A DNA stretch of 64,000 bases. Origin: Acidovorax delafieldii. Its GTDB lineage: Bacteria; Pseudomonadota; Gammaproteobacteria; Burkholderiales; Burkholderiaceae_C. The notes beneath the pieces are model-generated. The model was not told the origin of the DNA. It ran no database searches and worked only from the letters and a program-made list of their open reading frames with translations. The translations under genes were made by a program, and so were the position numbers. Shown in pieces: positions 8,437 to 17,147 of this stretch. The DNA is taken from positions 1-64,000 of the forward strand of contig DFQQ01000041.1 of the NCBI GenBank assembly GCA_002377855.1, in the 5' to 3' direction. Each line of letters begins with the position of its first letter. Positions within the stretch are counted from its first letter, which is position 1.

Positions 8437-8928
8437 ATGGAATCCATGACCCTTGATGCCATCGACTTGCAGCTGCTGGACTTGCTGCAGCACGATGCCG
8501 CCCAAAGCAACCAGGCCTTGGCTGAACGGGTGCATGTGTCGCCCCCCACCTGCCTGCGGCGCGTGAAGCGGCTGCACGATGTGGGGCTGATCGAGCGGCA
8601 AGTGGCCCTGCTGCAGCCGGACCGGCTGGCCGCCGTGCAAGGCCACGGGCTGGCCTGCATTGTGGAAGTGAGCCTGGACCGCCAAAGCGCCGAGGCGCTG
8701 GACGCCTTTGAAGCCCGCGCGGTGGCCGATGCAGAGGTGCAGCAGTGCTGGCGCGTGTCACCGGGGCCCGACTTTGTGCTGGTGGTGCACGCGCGGGACA
8801 TGCCGGGGTATCTGGCGCTTTCACAGCGGCTGTTCACCGCCGATGCGAACGTGCGCAATGTGAAGACCTTCTTCAGCACCAAGCGGGCCAAGTTTGAAAC
8901 AAAAGTGCCTCTAGCGCCGGATAAATAA
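8437..8928 (+). CDS. Lrp/AsnC family transcriptional regulator
   Basis: 163 residues: N-terminal winged helix-turn-helix (LQLLDLLQHDAAQSNQALAE through VSPPTCLRRVKRLHDVGLI, residues about 9-55), then a RAM/AsnC ligand-binding domain (GHGLACIVEVSL, the GPDFVLVVHARDM strand, C-terminal KTFFSTKRAKFE). The ligand is probably an amino acid but cannot be assigned. It is divergent from glmS with a palindromic operator between, suggesting autoregulation and perhaps control of glmS. The last codons and TAA stop lie inside a two-hairpin repeat (8899-8964). A second in-frame ATG at 8446 is possible. Confidence 0.9.
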   Translation: MESMTLDAIDLQLLDLLQHDAAQSNQALAERVHVSPPTCLRRVKRLHDVGLIERQVALLQPDRLAAVQGHGLACIVEVSLDRQSAEALDAFEARAVADAEVQQCWRVSPGPDFVLVVHARDMPGYLALSQRLFTADANVRNVKTFFSTKRAKFETKVPLAPDK

Positions 8929-8964
8929 GCGCAAGCAGCTATCTTTTCAATAGCAAATCAAACC
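8899..8964 (+). repeat. Two-hairpin intergenic repeat, copy A
   Basis: Hairpin 1 has GCGC arms (8914-8917 / 8929-8932). Hairpin 2 has GCTAT/ATAGC arms (8938-8942 / 8950-8954), followed by the conserved AAATCAA tail. It supplies the TAA stop of the upstream regulator (8926-8928) and, on the other strand, the TGA stop of the convergent kinase (8958-8960). Confidence 0.75.
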
Positions 8965-9749
8965 AATGCTGCGGGCCATTCCACCCGCACGGTGCAACCC
9001 CGCCCAACGCAGGCCGTGGCGGTGATGTGAGCGCCGTGGCGTTCGGCAATGGTGCGGCACACGGCCAGGCCTGCACCCACGCCGTCAAATTCGTTTTCGC
9101 GGTGCAGGCGCTGGAAGATGCCAAACAGGCCCGAGGCGCGGTCGGGGTTGAAGCCCACGCCGTTGTCTTGCACTTCCCATGCCGCCCAGCCCGCACCACG
9201 TTCTGCGGGCACGGTGCGCACAGCAACACTGGGGGATGACTGGCGCTGGCTGAACTTGATGGCGTTGCCCAGCACCTGCACCAGCAGCTCATGCAGCAGG
9301 GCCGGGTCGGCCTGCAGGGTGGGCAGGTCGGGCGCCACATGCCACTGCACGGCCTCTGCTGGAGGCAGCGCGGCCCGGGCTTTTTCCACGGCGGTCGTCA
9401 GCCCCACCGCCTGCAGGTGCAGCGGTGCGCGGCTCGCGCGTGACAGGGCCAGCAGCCCATCCAGCATCAGCGCCATGCGGCGGGCTGATTGCTCCATGGT
9501 GCCGATGAACTCTTGCGCCTCTTGCAGCGGCGGGCTTTGCAGCACATCGGCAGGCAAGTCGCCCAGCACCTCGCGCACCAGCTTGCCATACGACGTGACG
9601 TGGCGCAGCGGTGCTCGCAGGTCGTGCGAGACCACGCGCAAGAACTCTTCTTGCGCGGCTGCCATCTCGGCCACCTGCTGCTGGCTGGCAGCCAACGCGG
9701 CGCGCAGTTGGTCAGGCGTGAGGTCGGGGGTCATGTCTTCGTCAAGCAT
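8958..9749 (-). CDS. Soluble sensor histidine kinase
   Basis: About 263 residues. Seen: a short N-terminal coiled segment, H-box VVSHDLRAPLRHV, dimerization helices, N-box (VLGNAIKFSQ), G1 (VQDNGVGFNP) and G2 (GVGAGLAVCRTIAERHG). There are no membrane segments and no PAS or other sensor domain, so it may be a partner kinase fed by another sensor. It resembles the kinase core of bacteriophytochrome-type enzymes. The frame opens at a TTG (9773) overlapping the glmU stop; the first ATG is 9749 and another follows at 9734, so the start is uncertain. It follows glmU closely and is probably co-transcribed. No response regulator is adjacent. Confidence 0.85.
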   Translation of the reverse strand: MLDEDMTPDLTPDQLRAALAASQQQVAEMAAAQEEFLRVVSHDLRAPLRHVTSYGKLVREVLGDLPADVLQSPPLQEAQEFIGTMEQSARRMALMLDGLLALSRASRAPLHLQAVGLTTAVEKARAALPPAEAVQWHVAPDLPTLQADPALLHELLVQVLGNAIKFSQRQSSPSVAVRTVPAERGAGWAAWEVQDNGVGFNPDRASGLFGIFQRLHRENEFDGVGAGLAVCRTIAERHGAHITATACVGRGCTVRVEWPAALV

Positions 9750-9769
9750 GGCGCTGGGCTCTGAGCTTC

Positions 9770-11200
9770 TCAAGCCTTGGGCTGCTTCTGGGGGCGTTGC
9801 CAGTTGGCAATGCTGACCTGCTTGCCTCGCGCCACGCTCAGCGCACCGGGCTCGGTGCTCTTGGTGATGGTGCTACCACCGCCCACCGTGCCGCCCGCGC
9901 CAATCGTCACCGGGGCCACCAGCACGCAGTTGCTGCCGATGTGCACATCGGCCTCGATCACCGTGCGGTGCTTGTTGGCACCGTCGTAGTTGGCGGTGAT
10001 GCTGCCTGCGCCGTAGTTCACACGCTCGCCCACCGTGGCGTCGCCCAGGTAGGCCAGGTGGTTGGCCTTGGCACCGTCGGCCATCGTCGAGTTCTTCACT
10101 TCCACAAAGTTGCCGATGTGCACTTCGCGGCCCAGTTGGGCGCCGGGACGCAGGCGGGCAAAGGGGCCGATCAGCGCGCCTTCGCCCACGGAGGCTCCAG
10201 CCTTTTCGCCGTCGATGTGGGTGTAGGGGTGGATGACTGCGCCCGCCGCAATGCGCGCGTTGGCAATGCAGCAGTGGGCGCCAATGCTCACGCCCTCGCC
10301 CAGTTCCACGCGGCCGGTAAAAACGCAGTTCACGTCGATCTCCACATCCTGCCCGCAGACCAGCTCGCCGCGCACACCGGTGCGGGTGTCGTCCCGCAGA
10401 TCAAAGCGGGCCGGGTCGGCCAGGCGCACGCCCTGCTCCATCAAGGCGCGGGCCTGGCGCAGTTGGTGGGCACGCTCCAGTTCGGCCAGTTGCAACGGGC
10501 TGTTCACGCCGGCCACCTGCAACGCATCGGTGATGCGGTGGGCCACCACAGGCACACCGTCGGCCACAGCCATGGCAACGATGTCGGTGAGGTAGTACTC
10601 ACCCTGGGCGTTGTTGTTGGTGAGCCGCGCCAGCCAGGGCGTGAGCAGCCGCGCGGGCACGGCCATGATGCCGCTGTACACCTCGGTGATAGCGCGCTGG
10701 GCGTCGGTGGCGTCTTTGTGCTCGACGATGCCTTGCACCGCGCCATCGGCATTGCGCACGATGCGGCCGTAGCCGGTGGGGTCAGGCAGCGTGACGGTGA
10801 GCAGCGCCAGCCGCTCGCCACCGCTGGCGGCGACCAGGGCGCGCAGGGTGTCGGCCTGGGTCAGGGGCACATCGCCCGAGAGGACGACCGCCGTGCCATC
10901 GGCGGGCAAGTGGGGCACGGCCTGCTGCACCGCGTGGCCCGTGCCCAGCTGCGGCTCCTGGCGCACAAACTTGAGGTCAAAACTGGCTGTAGCGCCCGTG
11001 AAACCTGCGGTAGCCGCTTCTACTTCTGTAGCGCCGTGGCCCGTGATGACGATGGCGCTGCGCGCCTGCAGGTGCGCGGCCTGGTCCAGCACGTGGTGCA
11101 GCAGCGGGCGCCCGGCCAGGCGTTGCAACACCTTGGGCGTGCGGCTTTTCATGCGCGTGCCTTTGCCGGCCGCCATGATGAGGATGTCGAGTGGAATCAT
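9770..11200 (-). CDS. glmU: Bifunctional N-acetylglucosamine-1-phosphate uridyltransferase / glucosamine-1-phosphate acetyltransferase
   Basis: 476 residues making UDP-GlcNAc from GlcN-1-P, acetyl-CoA and UTP. N-terminal pyrophosphorylase domain with the signature LIMAAGKGTRMKS (residues about 7-19). C-terminal left-handed beta-helix acetyltransferase of hexapeptide repeats, including the conserved NFVEVKNSTM, NHLAYLGDA and NYDG active-site stretches. Length is near the family norm. Together with glmS it places both ends of the UDP-GlcNAc branch in this window. Confidence 0.97.
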   Translation of the reverse strand: MIPLDILIMAAGKGTRMKSRTPKVLQRLAGRPLLHHVLDQAAHLQARSAIVITGHGATEVEAATAGFTGATASFDLKFVRQEPQLGTGHAVQQAVPHLPADGTAVVLSGDVPLTQADTLRALVAASGGERLALLTVTLPDPTGYGRIVRNADGAVQGIVEHKDATDAQRAITEVYSGIMAVPARLLTPWLARLTNNNAQGEYYLTDIVAMAVADGVPVVAHRITDALQVAGVNSPLQLAELERAHQLRQARALMEQGVRLADPARFDLRDDTRTGVRGELVCGQDVEIDVNCVFTGRVELGEGVSIGAHCCIANARIAAGAVIHPYTHIDGEKAGASVGEGALIGPFARLRPGAQLGREVHIGNFVEVKNSTMADGAKANHLAYLGDATVGERVNYGAGSITANYDGANKHRTVIEADVHIGSNCVLVAPVTIGAGGTVGGGSTITKSTEPGALSVARGKQVSIANWQRPQKQPKA

Positions 11201-11283
11201 GAAAGCAAATCAGTGGATGGGCGCGGCGGGCTCCCGCCGCGTGGGGTTGGGCCAATTATCGGCGCAGCCCTGCCGCGCCTGTC

Positions 11284-11320
11284 ACTGCTATGCAAACAAT
11301 AGCTGCTTGCGCTTTTGCAG
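11284..11320 (-). repeat. Two-hairpin repeat, partial copy B
   Basis: Read on the minus strand it gives AAGCGCAAGCAGCTATTG followed by TTTGCATAGC, matching the distal half of the repeat family in the gap between the FNR-like gene and glmU. The first hairpin is incomplete. Confidence 0.55.
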
Positions 11321-11367
11321 CGGGCGCCCGGGGCACATTTGCCCGACACGCAGCCATGGGTGCGCCG

Positions 11368-12123
11368 CTACAGCAGCGGCATCAGCCTGGGCGGCGTGTC
11401 GTAATACTCGGCAATGCGCGCCAGCGCACGGGTATTGAGCAGCCGCAGTCGCCCATTCTTCAACTCATGCAGGCCCAGCGCGGACAGGCGCCGCAGCGTC
11501 TTGTTGGTGTGCACCAACGAAAGCCCCAGCGCATCGGCGATGTGCTGCTGGTTGAGCGGAAACGCCACCGAACCGTCTTCCACCAGCCCGATGCGCTCCA
11601 GCCGGCGGTACAGGTGCATGAGCAGCATGGCCACACGCTCGGTGGCGTTGCGGCGGCCGGTGGTGAGCAGGTTGTCGTCGACATGGCCCTCCTCGTGCGC
11701 AGACAGCCAGGTGATGTCGTAGCCCAGACGGGGATGTTCCCGAAACACCGCCCACAGGCTGTCACTCGGAAAAACGCACAAGGAACAATCGGTCAGCGCC
11801 TCGATGCCGTGGGTGGACACTTCGCCAAACTCCTGTTGCAGGCCCACCAAATCACCCGGCAGCAAAAAATTCAGTATCTGCCTGCGCCCGTCGCTGAGCG
11901 TTTTGTAACGAAATGCCCAGCCCGAGTAGACCGTGAAAAGGCGCGCGTTGGTCTGGTTCTCGCGCACCACGGCCGTGCCTGCCTGCACCGCTGCCGTGTC
12001 TTCCCGGAAGCCCTCGATGAAGTTCAACAGCTCGGGTTTCAGAGGGGTGAAGGCGCCTGTGCGTCGCAGCCTGCAGTCATGGCAGGTGGGCGGGCAAGCA
12101 TTGGGCGCAAGGGTGACGTTCAT
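11368..12123 (-). CDS. Crp/Fnr family transcriptional regulator, probable Fe-S or redox sensor
   Basis: 251 residues: N-terminal CPPTCHDC cluster (Cys10, Cys14, Cys17), a cyclic-nucleotide-type beta barrel with Cys113 and Cys116 in TDCSLCVFP, a dimerization helix, and a C-terminal winged helix (LNQQHIADALGLSLVHTNKTL). Three N-terminal cysteines plus a central one recall the 4Fe-4S ligand set of FNR, but the spacing (C-x3-C-x2-C) differs from E. coli FNR, so oxygen sensing is plausible rather than shown. It is divergent from a BLUF photoreceptor gene. A GTGCA-N16-TGCAC inverted repeat (12190-12215) between them could be an operator. Confidence 0.88.
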   Translation of the reverse strand: MNVTLAPNACPPTCHDCRLRRTGAFTPLKPELLNFIEGFREDTAAVQAGTAVVRENQTNARLFTVYSGWAFRYKTLSDGRRQILNFLLPGDLVGLQQEFGEVSTHGIEALTDCSLCVFPSDSLWAVFREHPRLGYDITWLSAHEEGHVDDNLLTTGRRNATERVAMLLMHLYRRLERIGLVEDGSVAFPLNQQHIADALGLSLVHTNKTLRRLSALGLHELKNGRLRLLNTRALARIAEYYDTPPRLMPLL

Positions 12124-12249
12124 GGTGGCCCGATTTTAGGATCACGCGCCCCCGTACGGTTGGGCAGCCGGTATGCGGCTGATCGGCTTGTGCACTATGT
12201 CTTAGTACATTGCACCCGGGCAAAGCGCCCCCTACATTGGCGCAACTTT

Positions 12250-12648
12250 ATGAACATTCCTACCGCAATCTACGAAGTCCTTTACGTAAGCACCCTCGCG
12301 CCCGACCAGCCCGTGCAAGTCGTGGCCGACATTGCCGCCCGCGCCCGCGTCGCCAACGCAGAGATGGACATCACCGGCCTGCTGATTTTTGACGGCCAGC
12401 GCTTTTGCCAGCAACTGGAGGGGCCGCAGAAGGCGGTGCTGAAACTGATCGAGCGCATTCGCAACGACGTGCGCCACGTGAACGTGGAAGTGCTGCACCA
12501 CGGCCCTTTGGCCGCGCGGCGGTTTCACGAGTTCAGCCTGGCATTCAGCACTGTGGAGGACGAGGACGCCTTGGCGCGCATGGAACAACTGGACGGCAGC
12601 GCAGCCCTGGCCGCGTTTGAGGCGGTGCGGGAAGAACTGGTGCTGTAA
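12250..12648 (+). CDS. BLUF-domain blue-light photoreceptor (stand-alone)
   Basis: 132 residues, nearly all BLUF domain, starting at the ATG at 12250 with MNIPTAIYEVLYVS. Seen: Tyr12 in LYVS, Asn36 in VANAEMDITG, and Gln54 in the FCQQLEG motif, matching the flavin-photocycle Tyr/Asn/Gln triad. The usual C-terminal Trp/Met pair (WSM) is replaced by FSL in FHEFSLAF. No output domain is fused, so signalling must go through a partner. It is divergent from the FNR-like regulator. The frame is open far upstream, but only this start fits the domain. Confidence 0.88.
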   Translation: MNIPTAIYEVLYVSTLAPDQPVQVVADIAARARVANAEMDITGLLIFDGQRFCQQLEGPQKAVLKLIERIRNDVRHVNVEVLHHGPLAARRFHEFSLAFSTVEDEDALARMEQLDGSAALAAFEAVREELVL

Positions 12649-12677
12649 CCACAGCACCGCCAAAGCACTTGAGCCCA

Positions 12678-12729
12678 AAAAGCTATATTATTGATAGCAC
12701 GCCGCGCTTTATCCACAAGCGCTGCAGCC
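12678..12729 (-). repeat. Two-hairpin repeat, copy C
   Basis: On the minus strand: an AGCGC...GCGC hairpin followed by GCTAT...ATAGC (12682-12699 on plus). The TAA stop of the DUF2917 gene (12709-12711) lies inside the first hairpin, as in copy A. Confidence 0.6.
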
Positions 12730-13260
12730 ATTTTTTGTATAAATCTGCCCATCAGCCGCCGCAGGCACCGCCCCCCGGCCCAAGGCAAACCGGGCAAGGC
12801 CTGCGCCCAGCCGGCCACCCGCCGTGGCCACGTCAGCCACTGCCGCGCCCACTGCGCGCCCAGCGCCTGCCAAGGCACCCCGCAGATCGCGCAGGGGCTG
12901 CACCACCCCCGCCTCCCAATCGCGGCCAGCCCTGGTAGACGCGAAGCGATGTTGCGGCGCCACGCGCTCCCACAGGAAGAGCACTGGCATATCGTCCGCA
13001 TGGGGGCTCCAGGGCTCCATCACCACATGTGTGCCGGCTTCAACGGCCAGCATGTCGCCAGCGCTCAGAACACGGTCTTCCGAAGAAGCCCCGGCGGTCA
13101 GCCACACCCGGCCATGGGCAATGCGCAAAAGCGCCGGTTCGTGCGGCTTGAGGGACACGGCCCTGCCCGGGTACAGAGGCCAGCACCCCGACACGGCACG
13201 GCTGTGCGTCTGGGGTTGCGCGCAAGGCGGCGGTGGATCGAGGGAGAAGCAGGCTTGCAT
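12709..13260 (-). CDS. DUF2917 domain-containing protein
   Basis: 183 residues from the ATG at 13260, which has GGAG 8 nt upstream; an in-frame start at 13311 lacks support. A DUF2917 cupin-like region is visible as LLRIAHGRVWLTAG, then RVLSAGDMLAVEAGTHVVMEPW (residues about 45-90). The C-terminal half is Ala/Gly-rich and low-complexity. The biochemical role of the family is unknown; genes of this family often sit divergent from a LysR regulator, as here. The final codons come from a two-hairpin repeat. Confidence 0.78.
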   Translation of the reverse strand: MQACFSLDPPPPCAQPQTHSRAVSGCWPLYPGRAVSLKPHEPALLRIAHGRVWLTAGASSEDRVLSAGDMLAVEAGTHVVMEPWSPHADDMPVLFLWERVAPQHRFASTRAGRDWEAGVVQPLRDLRGALAGAGRAVGAAVADVATAGGRLGAGLARFALGRGAVPAAADGQIYTKNGCSACG

Positions 13261-13374
13261 GGTGTGCTCCGGGATAAATGCAAATTGGAGCCTGAATGGT
13301 GCGCGCGCCACTGCTTCCGGTCCAATGAAAACGGGTTACGCTATTGATTCCAACGGCGCATCAATCTTCCACCC

Positions 13375-14370
13375 ATGAACCTTGCTGAAAACGCCCCCGC
13401 CATCGTCCGAACCCGCGCGGTCGCCACGGGCCACTGGCGGGCCTTTCTGGCCGTGGCCAAGCATCTCAATTTCCGCGCTGCGGCCGACGAGCTGGCACTC
13501 ACGCAGTCCGCGGTAAGCCGGCAGATCCAGGCGCTGGAAGACGAGGTGGGTGTGCCCCTTTTTTTGCGGCACACCCGCGCGGTGGAGCTTACCAGTGCAG
13601 GCGCACAACTGCACCGCGCCGTGGGCCCGGCCATTGAAAGGATGGACGCAGCGGTGCGGCTGGTGCGCCAGACAGCAGGGCGACGCAGCGTGGCCATCAC
13701 GACCTGGGCCAGCTTTGCCTCAATGTGGCTGATTCCACGGCTGGAGGAGTTCCAACGCGACCACCCGGGCATCGACATCCGCATTGATGCCAGCGACGCG
13801 CAAGTGGACCTGGACACCTCGGACGTGGACCTGGCGCTGCGCTACAGCGTTCCGGGCCCGGTCACACAGGGCGGGATTCGCCTGTTTGGCGAACAACTCG
13901 CGGTGGTGGCCAGCCCCTGGCTGCTCAAAGGCAAGGCGCCGCTGCGCGAGCCCGCCGATGTGGCCAGGTTCACGCTGATCGAGGCAGGCGACGCCCACCG
14001 TTCCCACAACCTGGAATGGCTGAGCTGGCGGCGCTGGTTTGACATCCAGGGCGTGGACAAGCTGCAGCCCGAGCGCTGGCTGTATTTCAATTACGCCCAC
14101 CAGATTGCCCAGGCGGCCTTGAGCGGCCAGGGGCTGGCACTGTCGCGCATGCCCCTGATTGCCGACGCGCTTGCCACGGGCGACCTGGTGGAAGTGCTGC
14201 CTGACCGGCGTATCGACACCCCGCTGGCGTACTGGCTGATGGTGGGCCCACGCAGCGCGCACCGCCCCGAAATCAAGGCTTTCTGCGCCTGGCTTGAGGC
14301 GCAGGCCGAAATCACACGCGCCGCCATTGGCGACGGCCCGGACCCGGACACCCAAGACCACCTCGACTGA
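13375..14370 (+). CDS. LysR family transcriptional regulator (GcvA-like)
   Basis: 331 residues. N-terminal winged HTH (FLAVAKHLNFRAAADELALT, then QSAVSRQIQALEDEVGVPLF), then a periplasmic-binding-like effector domain with the FASMWLIPRLEEFQRDHP and DVDLALRY patterns characteristic of the GcvA subgroup. The effector is unknown. It is divergent from the DUF2917 gene across a short promoter gap, so that gene is a likely target along with the regulator itself. Confidence 0.9.
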   Translation: MNLAENAPAIVRTRAVATGHWRAFLAVAKHLNFRAAADELALTQSAVSRQIQALEDEVGVPLFLRHTRAVELTSAGAQLHRAVGPAIERMDAAVRLVRQTAGRRSVAITTWASFASMWLIPRLEEFQRDHPGIDIRIDASDAQVDLDTSDVDLALRYSVPGPVTQGGIRLFGEQLAVVASPWLLKGKAPLREPADVARFTLIEAGDAHRSHNLEWLSWRRWFDIQGVDKLQPERWLYFNYAHQIAQAALSGQGLALSRMPLIADALATGDLVEVLPDRRIDTPLAYWLMVGPRSAHRPEIKAFCAWLEAQAEITRAAIGDGPDPDTQDHLD

Positions 14371-14527
14371 GCACCGGTGAAAACACCGGCGTGCACCACG
14401 CTGGCGGGTAGAAACCCTGGTCTTGCGCATCCGGGCCTTGCCACATCGCGCCCGGCACTGTAAACACAGCGCCATCGGGGCCCGGCCATCGCAAGCCGCA
14501 GCTGCCGGCCCTCACTCCACGCCCGCC

Positions 14528-15628
14528 ATGCAACCCAAGCGCCTTCCCAACGACAACTTTCGCCAGCTGGTACGGCAGACGTCAGCGTTGTGCGTGGTCG
14601 TCCACAGCATTTACATCGCGCTTTTCACCTGGTTGCAGGTGGACGCGCTGGCGTGGGTGAACGTGGCCAGCGTGCTGGCCCACTGCGCGGCATTCTGGCT
14701 GTCAGGCACTGAAAAGCACGTGCGGGCCGCGTCCCTGATCCTCATTGCGGAAATCACGGCCCATGCCATCGCGGCCACGGTGATCATCGGATGGGGGTCG
14801 GGCTTTCACTACCTCATGCTGCCGGTGGTTCCGGTGGCCATGCTGTCCTCCAGCGAGCACAGGACGGCCAAGAACGCCATCGCGCTGTGCCTGTCGGCGG
14901 TCTACCTCGGCCTGGACGGGTGGAGCGACAGGAAGCCACCCTTGTATCCGCTGGCGGACACGGTGGAAGACTGGCTGCGTTACCAGAACATCACCACCCT
15001 GCTGCTCGCGTTCATCATCCTGTCCCGTGGCTATTACGACGTGGTGACCCACGCGCAGGCGGCCTTGGCCAAAGAGGCGTCCACCGACCCCCTCACCGGT
15101 GCCATCAACCGCCGCAGGCTGATGGAGATTGCACAGGCTGAACTGGCACGGCAACAACGCCAAGCCCAGCCGCTGGCCTTGCTGCTGTGTGATATTGACC
15201 ACTTCAAGCACATCAACGACACCCACGGGCACAAGGCGGGTGATCTGGTGCTGCAAGATTTTCACCGCCGCGCCCTGGGCGTTACGCGCTCCACCGACAG
15301 CATCTGCCGCTGGGGCGGCGAAGAGTTCCTCATCCTGCTACCCGACACCAACACCGAAGGGGCAAACCAATTGGCCGAACGTTTGCGCCACGCCATCTGC
15401 GACATCCCCTTCAAGCTGGGCTCCACGCAAACGCTGCACGTCACGGTCACCATTGGGGTCGCCACCGTGGATGCCGAGGCAGGCTTGCTGGACGCGGTGC
15501 ACCGCGCGGACAATGCGCTGTACCAAGGCAAGCAACAGGGGCGCAACCGGGTGGTTCCGAGCAACGCCCTTGACGTCTTGGACGGACCGGATGCGGCCAT
15601 TCGCAGCCCTATCGTGCAACAGGACTGA
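14528..15628 (+). CDS. Membrane-anchored diguanylate cyclase (GGDEF)
   Basis: 366 residues from the ATG at 14528. Several hydrophobic segments (residues about 15-180) anchor the protein. The C-terminal GGDEF domain begins at STDPLTGAINRR and carries the active loop as GGEEF. An RSTD inhibitory (I) site lies five residues before the loop, indicating product inhibition by c-di-GMP. DIDHFKHIND is the metal-binding motif. No EAL domain. The signal sensed is unknown. Confidence 0.92.
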   Translation: MQPKRLPNDNFRQLVRQTSALCVVVHSIYIALFTWLQVDALAWVNVASVLAHCAAFWLSGTEKHVRAASLILIAEITAHAIAATVIIGWGSGFHYLMLPVVPVAMLSSSEHRTAKNAIALCLSAVYLGLDGWSDRKPPLYPLADTVEDWLRYQNITTLLLAFIILSRGYYDVVTHAQAALAKEASTDPLTGAINRRRLMEIAQAELARQQRQAQPLALLLCDIDHFKHINDTHGHKAGDLVLQDFHRRALGVTRSTDSICRWGGEEFLILLPDTNTEGANQLAERLRHAICDIPFKLGSTQTLHVTVTIGVATVDAEAGLLDAVHRADNALYQGKQQGRNRVVPSNALDVLDGPDAAIRSPIVQQD

Positions 15629-15679
15629 CCGAGCCGATCGGCCAGGGGCCGACGGTGTGCGCCCCTCTGGACGCCGCCG

Positions 15680-15722
15680 GGATCAGCCCAGCATCAGCCC
15701 AGCTGATGCCCAGCATCAGCCC
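15680..15722. repeat. Short CATCAGCCCAG tandem repeat at the tyrS 3' end
   Basis: CAGCCCAG units, three of them preceded by CAT, recur around an AGCTGATGC spacer just beyond and into the tyrS stop codon. It looks like slippage, with no assigned function. Confidence 0.6.
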
Positions 15723-16948
15723 AGCGCCACCCGCGCAAACTTGCGCTTGCCCACCTGCACCACATAGGTGCCGGCATCCAGCTTCAGCCCTTTGTCGCTC
15801 ACGACGCTGCCGTCCACACGTACGCCGCCCCCATCGATCAGCCGGTTGGCCTCGCTCGTCGAAGGCGCCAAGTTGGCCTGCTTGAGCAAGGCACCGATAC
15901 CCAGCGGGGCTCCTGTCAACGCGACTTCAGGAATCTCGTCGGGCACGCCACCCTTGCTGCGGTTGACAAAGTCTTGCTCGGCCGCATCGGCCGCGGCTGC
16001 GCTGTGGAAACGGGCGGTGATCTCCTTGGCAAGCGCCACCTTTGCGTCCTTGGGGTTGCGCCCAGCCGCCACTTCAGATTTGAGCGCGGCAATCTCGTCC
16101 AGGCTCTTGAAGGACAGCAAGGTGTACCAGTTCCACATCAGGGTGTCCGAAATCGACAGCACCTTCGCAAACATGGTGTTGGCGTCTTCGGTGATGCCGA
16201 TGTAGTTGTTCTTGGACTTGGACATCTTGTCCACCCCGTCCAGCCCCACCAGCAACGGCATGGTGAGCACGCACTGCGGCTCCTGGCCGTACTCCTGCTG
16301 CAAGTGGCGCCCCATGAGCAAGTTGAACTTCTGGTCGGTACCACCCAGCTCCAGGTCGCTTTTCAGGGCCACGGAGTCGTAGCCCTGCAGCAGGGGGTAG
16401 AGGAATTCGTGAAGGCTGATCGAGCTGCCGTCGGTGAAGCGCTGGTGGAAATCGTTGCGCTCCATCATGCGCGCCACCGTGTATTTGGCAGACAGCTGGA
16501 TCATGCCGCGCGCGCCCAAAGCGTCGCACCACTCACTGTTGTAGCGAATTTCCGTGCGTGCCGGGTCGAGCACCTTGGCCGCCTGGGTGTAATAGGTTTC
16601 GGCGTTGAACTTGATCTGTTCAGGCGTGAGCGGGGGGCGCGTGCTGTTGCGGCCAGAAGGGTCACCAATCAGCGTTGTGAAGTCTCCGATCAGAAAGATC
16701 ACCTGATGGCCCAGATCTTGCAACTGCCGCATCTTGTTAAGCACCACCGTATGGCCGATGTGGATGTCCGGGGCCGTGGGGTCCAGACCGAGCTTGATGC
16801 GCAGGGGATTGCCGGTCGATTCCGAACGTGCCAGCTTCTTGGTCCACTCCTCCTGCGGCAGCAACTCCTCCACACCCCGCAATGAGATTTCGAGGGCCTT
16901 GCGTACACCATCGGTCACCGGGATTGTTGTAACAGCAGATTGATTCAT
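15716..16948 (-). CDS. tyrS: Tyrosyl-tRNA synthetase
   Basis: 410 residues, class I aminoacyl-tRNA synthetase charging tRNA-Tyr. Seen: the HIGH motif within DIHIGHTVVLNKMRQL, the KMSKS motif in DKMSKSKNNYIGI, and a C-terminal S4 RNA-binding domain (EANRLIDGGGVRVDG). The ATG at 16948 gives MNQSAVTTIP; the frame continues to 17005 but that extension is not conserved-looking. It is divergent from the M23 peptidase gene. Confidence 0.97.
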   Translation of the reverse strand: MNQSAVTTIPVTDGVRKALEISLRGVEELLPQEEWTKKLARSESTGNPLRIKLGLDPTAPDIHIGHTVVLNKMRQLQDLGHQVIFLIGDFTTLIGDPSGRNSTRPPLTPEQIKFNAETYYTQAAKVLDPARTEIRYNSEWCDALGARGMIQLSAKYTVARMMERNDFHQRFTDGSSISLHEFLYPLLQGYDSVALKSDLELGGTDQKFNLLMGRHLQQEYGQEPQCVLTMPLLVGLDGVDKMSKSKNNYIGITEDANTMFAKVLSISDTLMWNWYTLLSFKSLDEIAALKSEVAAGRNPKDAKVALAKEITARFHSAAAADAAEQDFVNRSKGGVPDEIPEVALTGAPLGIGALLKQANLAPSTSEANRLIDGGGVRVDGSVVSDKGLKLDAGTYVVQVGKRKFARVALG

Positions 16949-17147
16949 AAGGGTTTTTTTCGATGTCTGAGGATCACGCGCCGCTATACTCGGGCTCCAT
17001 TGCAAAGGCGGATTCTAGTAGCCCCGCCGTTTCGGCCCGGGTTTCATCGGCCGAAAACTGCCTCGTGTCCATCTGTGTGCCCCCGAACTCTGCAGAGCCA
17101 TCGGCCTCGGGTTTGGACGTTGACACACTCATTCTGGGGATAGAACT

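Noticed and set aside
9797..11302. 501-codon plus-strand frame opposite glmU
   Set aside because: Antisense shadow of a GC-rich gene; low-complexity Ala/Gly/His/Val composition, while glmU is unmistakable.
11290..12249. Upstream extension of the BLUF frame
   Set aside because: Overlaps the FNR-like gene on the other strand; the BLUF domain begins right at the ATG at 12250.
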